A DNA stretch of 6,684 nt from Belnapia sp. (lineage in GTDB: Bacteria > Pseudomonadota > Alphaproteobacteria > Acetobacterales > Acetobacteraceae): the NCBI GenBank assembly GCA_028291445.1, contig JAQGIA010000499.1, positions 1 through 6,684 on the forward strand, given 5' to 3'. Below are positions 5,848-6,684 of the stretch, one piece after another. The position numbers and the translations under genes were made by a program. Within the stretch, counting starts at the first letter, position 1. Each line of letters starts with the position of its first letter. The notes under the pieces were generated by a model. It was not told the DNA's origin. It saw only the letters and a program-made list of their open reading frames with translations, and searched no databases.

Positions 5848-6422
5848 CGTGCCGCCGCCCCGCCGATAAGCCCGGCCCGGCGCAGCGACAGCGCGATCGA
5901 GACCGGCGCCAGCACCAGCACGATCAGCGGCAGCGACACCCGCAGCACCGCCGCCGCCAGGGTCGCCAGCAGCAGGATCGCCAGCGCATCCCATCGCAGC
6001 TTCAGCTTGCCCGCCATCTTGAAGGCGGTGCCGATCACCATGCCCGCCGCCCCGGCGGCGATCCCGTTCATCACCGGCGCCACCGCCGGCGCCTGGCCGT
6101 AGCGGTCATAGAACAGGCACAGCCCGACCAGGATGATCAGCGGCGCGCAATAGAGCCCGCCGGTAGCCAGCAACGCCCCGGCCAGCCCATGGAAGCGCCG
6201 GCCGATCATCACCGCCGCATTGCCCACGTTGGGCCCCGGCAGGATCTGGCCGAGGCCGAGGATCTCGGCGTATTCCCGCTCGGTCAGCCAGTGCCGCTCC
6301 TCGACGATGACGCGGCGCGCCCAGGCGGCGACCCCGCCGAAGCCGAACATGCCGATCTTGAGGTAGCCGGTGAACAGCGCCGCCCGGGTGGGGATGACAA
6401 TCGGCGGCGGGGCTTCGGGCAA
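5844..6422 (-). CDS. chrA: Chromate transporter subunit, first CHR-domain protein of the pair (TTG start)
   Basis: This 192-residue membrane protein has one CHR domain: a first helix with GYLKIGMFGFGG (19-30), the amphipathic VIVEERHWLTEREYAEIL segment, the signature GLGQILPGPN (56-65), then hydrophobic segments ending with LRRAGLIGG. It pairs with the following CHR gene, whose start overlaps its stop. The start appears to be TTG at 6420-6422: no in-frame ATG or GTG gives a sensible N-terminus, and a strong GAGGAG (6431-6436) sits 8 bases upstream. ATG codons at 6450 and 6478 are in other frames. Whether the transported ion is chromate or another oxyanion cannot be told from sequence; many CHR genes in bacteria not exposed to chromate remain uncharacterised. 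Confidence 0.9.
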   Translation of the reverse strand: MPEAPPPIVIPTRAALFTGYLKIGMFGFGGVAAWARRVIVEERHWLTEREYAEILGLGQILPGPNVGNAAVMIGRRFHGLAGALLATGGLYCAPLIILVGLCLFYDRYGQAPAVAPVMNGIAAGAAGMVIGTAFKMAGKLKLRWDALAILLLATLAAAVLRVSLPLIVLVLAPVSIALSLRRAGLIGGAAAR

Positions 6423-6430
6423 GGCAGGCG

Positions 6431-6436
6431 CTCCTC
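6431..6436 (-). promoter_or_regulatory. Ribosome-binding site deciding a TTG start
   Basis: GAGGAG on the minus strand lies 8 bases before TTG (6420-6422). It is the best Shine-Dalgarno match near the first chromate-transporter gene and supports the TTG as initiator, since no in-frame ATG is available. Confidence 0.65.
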
Positions 6437-6500
6437 GGGTGGGGCGCCATGGTTGCCGGAAAGCGGGGGGCGGTCCATGCCCCCTGCCGGCCAGCCCCGA

Positions 6501-6568
6501 TCAGGCCCGGCCCGTTCAGCCCGGCCCGTTCAGCTCTGGCCCATTTCAGCCTTGGCCCGTTCAGCCCC
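6501..6568. repeat. Imperfect ~15-bp tandem repeat array around a stop codon
   Basis: A unit resembling GGCCCGTTCAGCCC recurs with spacings of 14-16 bases. The TCA of each unit falls at 6501, 6516, 6530, 6546 and 6561. Variants include GGCCCATTTCAG (6538-6549), and GGCCC continues at 6569 and 6580 in decayed form. On the minus strand the core reads CTGAACGGGCC. The unit at 6554-6568 contains the TGA stop of the right-edge membrane protein, and TGA recurs in the same frame at 6546, 6516 and 6501. The array fills much of the gap between that gene and the chromate pair. Confidence 0.8.
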
Positions 6569-6684
6569 GGCCCATCGCCGGCCCATGCGGGTCATGCGCC
6601 ACCCGCCGCAGCCGCCAGCCGAGCCAGCACAGCACCCCGCCCGCCAGCAGCGCCTGGATGCCCACCACCCAGATCAGCGCCAGC
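6561..6684 (-). CDS. C-terminus of an unidentified membrane protein (partial)
   Basis: From the right edge, the minus strand reads 40 residues to a TGA at 6561-6563. They comprise one hydrophobic transmembrane-like segment (LALIWVVGIQALLAGGVLCW, residues 1-20 of the fragment), a basic flank GWRLRRVAHD suggesting a cytoplasmic end by the positive-inside rule, and a short Gly-rich tail HGPAMGRG. The fragment is too short to name a family; a transporter or another inner-membrane protein is possible. It is co-directional with the chromate-transporter pair and ends 138 bases before that pair's TTG start. Its stop codon lies inside the repeat array. Confidence 0.6.
   Translation of the reverse strand, partial: LALIWVVGIQALLAGGVLCWLGWRLRRVAHDPHGPAMGRG

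Noticed and set aside
5848..5994. Longer N-terminus for the second chromate-transporter protein
   Set aside because: The added 49 residues are a Gly/Ala-rich shadow of the partner gene; the ATG overlapping the partner's stop fits the family start.

Overview
The window is very GC-rich throughout. Its codons end mostly in G or C, its intergenic gaps are short, and start/stop (ATGA) overlaps couple some genes. Together with the style of the proteins this suggests an alphaproteobacterium, possibly of the Acetobacteraceae/Roseomonas type. That placement is an inference; no rRNA or tRNA is present to confirm it.

Layout, left to right. (1) The first 130 bases may hold the Pro/Ala-rich tail of an upstream plus-strand gene (weak). 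(2) 221-2278 (+) encodes a complete TonB-dependent outer-membrane receptor with signal peptide, TonB box, plug and barrel. It is followed by a strong GC hairpin at 2310-2339. (3) Next comes a 26-bp tandem duplication (2343-2394) and then a translationally coupled chaperone pair: a CbpA-type DnaJ co-chaperone (2423-3322) and its modulator CbpM (3319-3597). (4) Converging on that pair is a minus-strand unit of a DUF1428/YbaA-like protein (4423-4776) followed by a two-domain VOC (glyoxalase-fold) protein (3637-4410). (5) Divergent from that unit is a MarR-family regulator (4841-5383). The 64-bp divergent gap holds a perfect 12-bp palindrome, GTTGATATCAAC, which fits an operator through which MarR would control both itself and the DUF1428-VOC unit. 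(6) Convergent with marR, and overlapping its end, is a minus-strand pair of single-CHR-domain chromate-transporter subunits (5844-6422, then 5323-5847), again coupled by ATGA. (7) The right edge holds the C-terminus of an unidentified minus-strand membrane protein, separated from the chromate pair by an imperfect ~15-bp repeat array.

Functionally these are independent accessory or housekeeping modules: outer-membrane uptake, proteotoxic-stress co-chaperone, a probable MarR-controlled detoxification or small-molecule response unit, and anion (chromate) transport. I do not see an undescribed defence or mobile system. The unusual signal is at the gene boundaries. Several contain short tandem duplications: after the TonB gene, at and beyond the VOC stop, at the start of marR, and around the stop of the right-edge gene. 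In two of these places the duplicated unit carries the stop codon itself.
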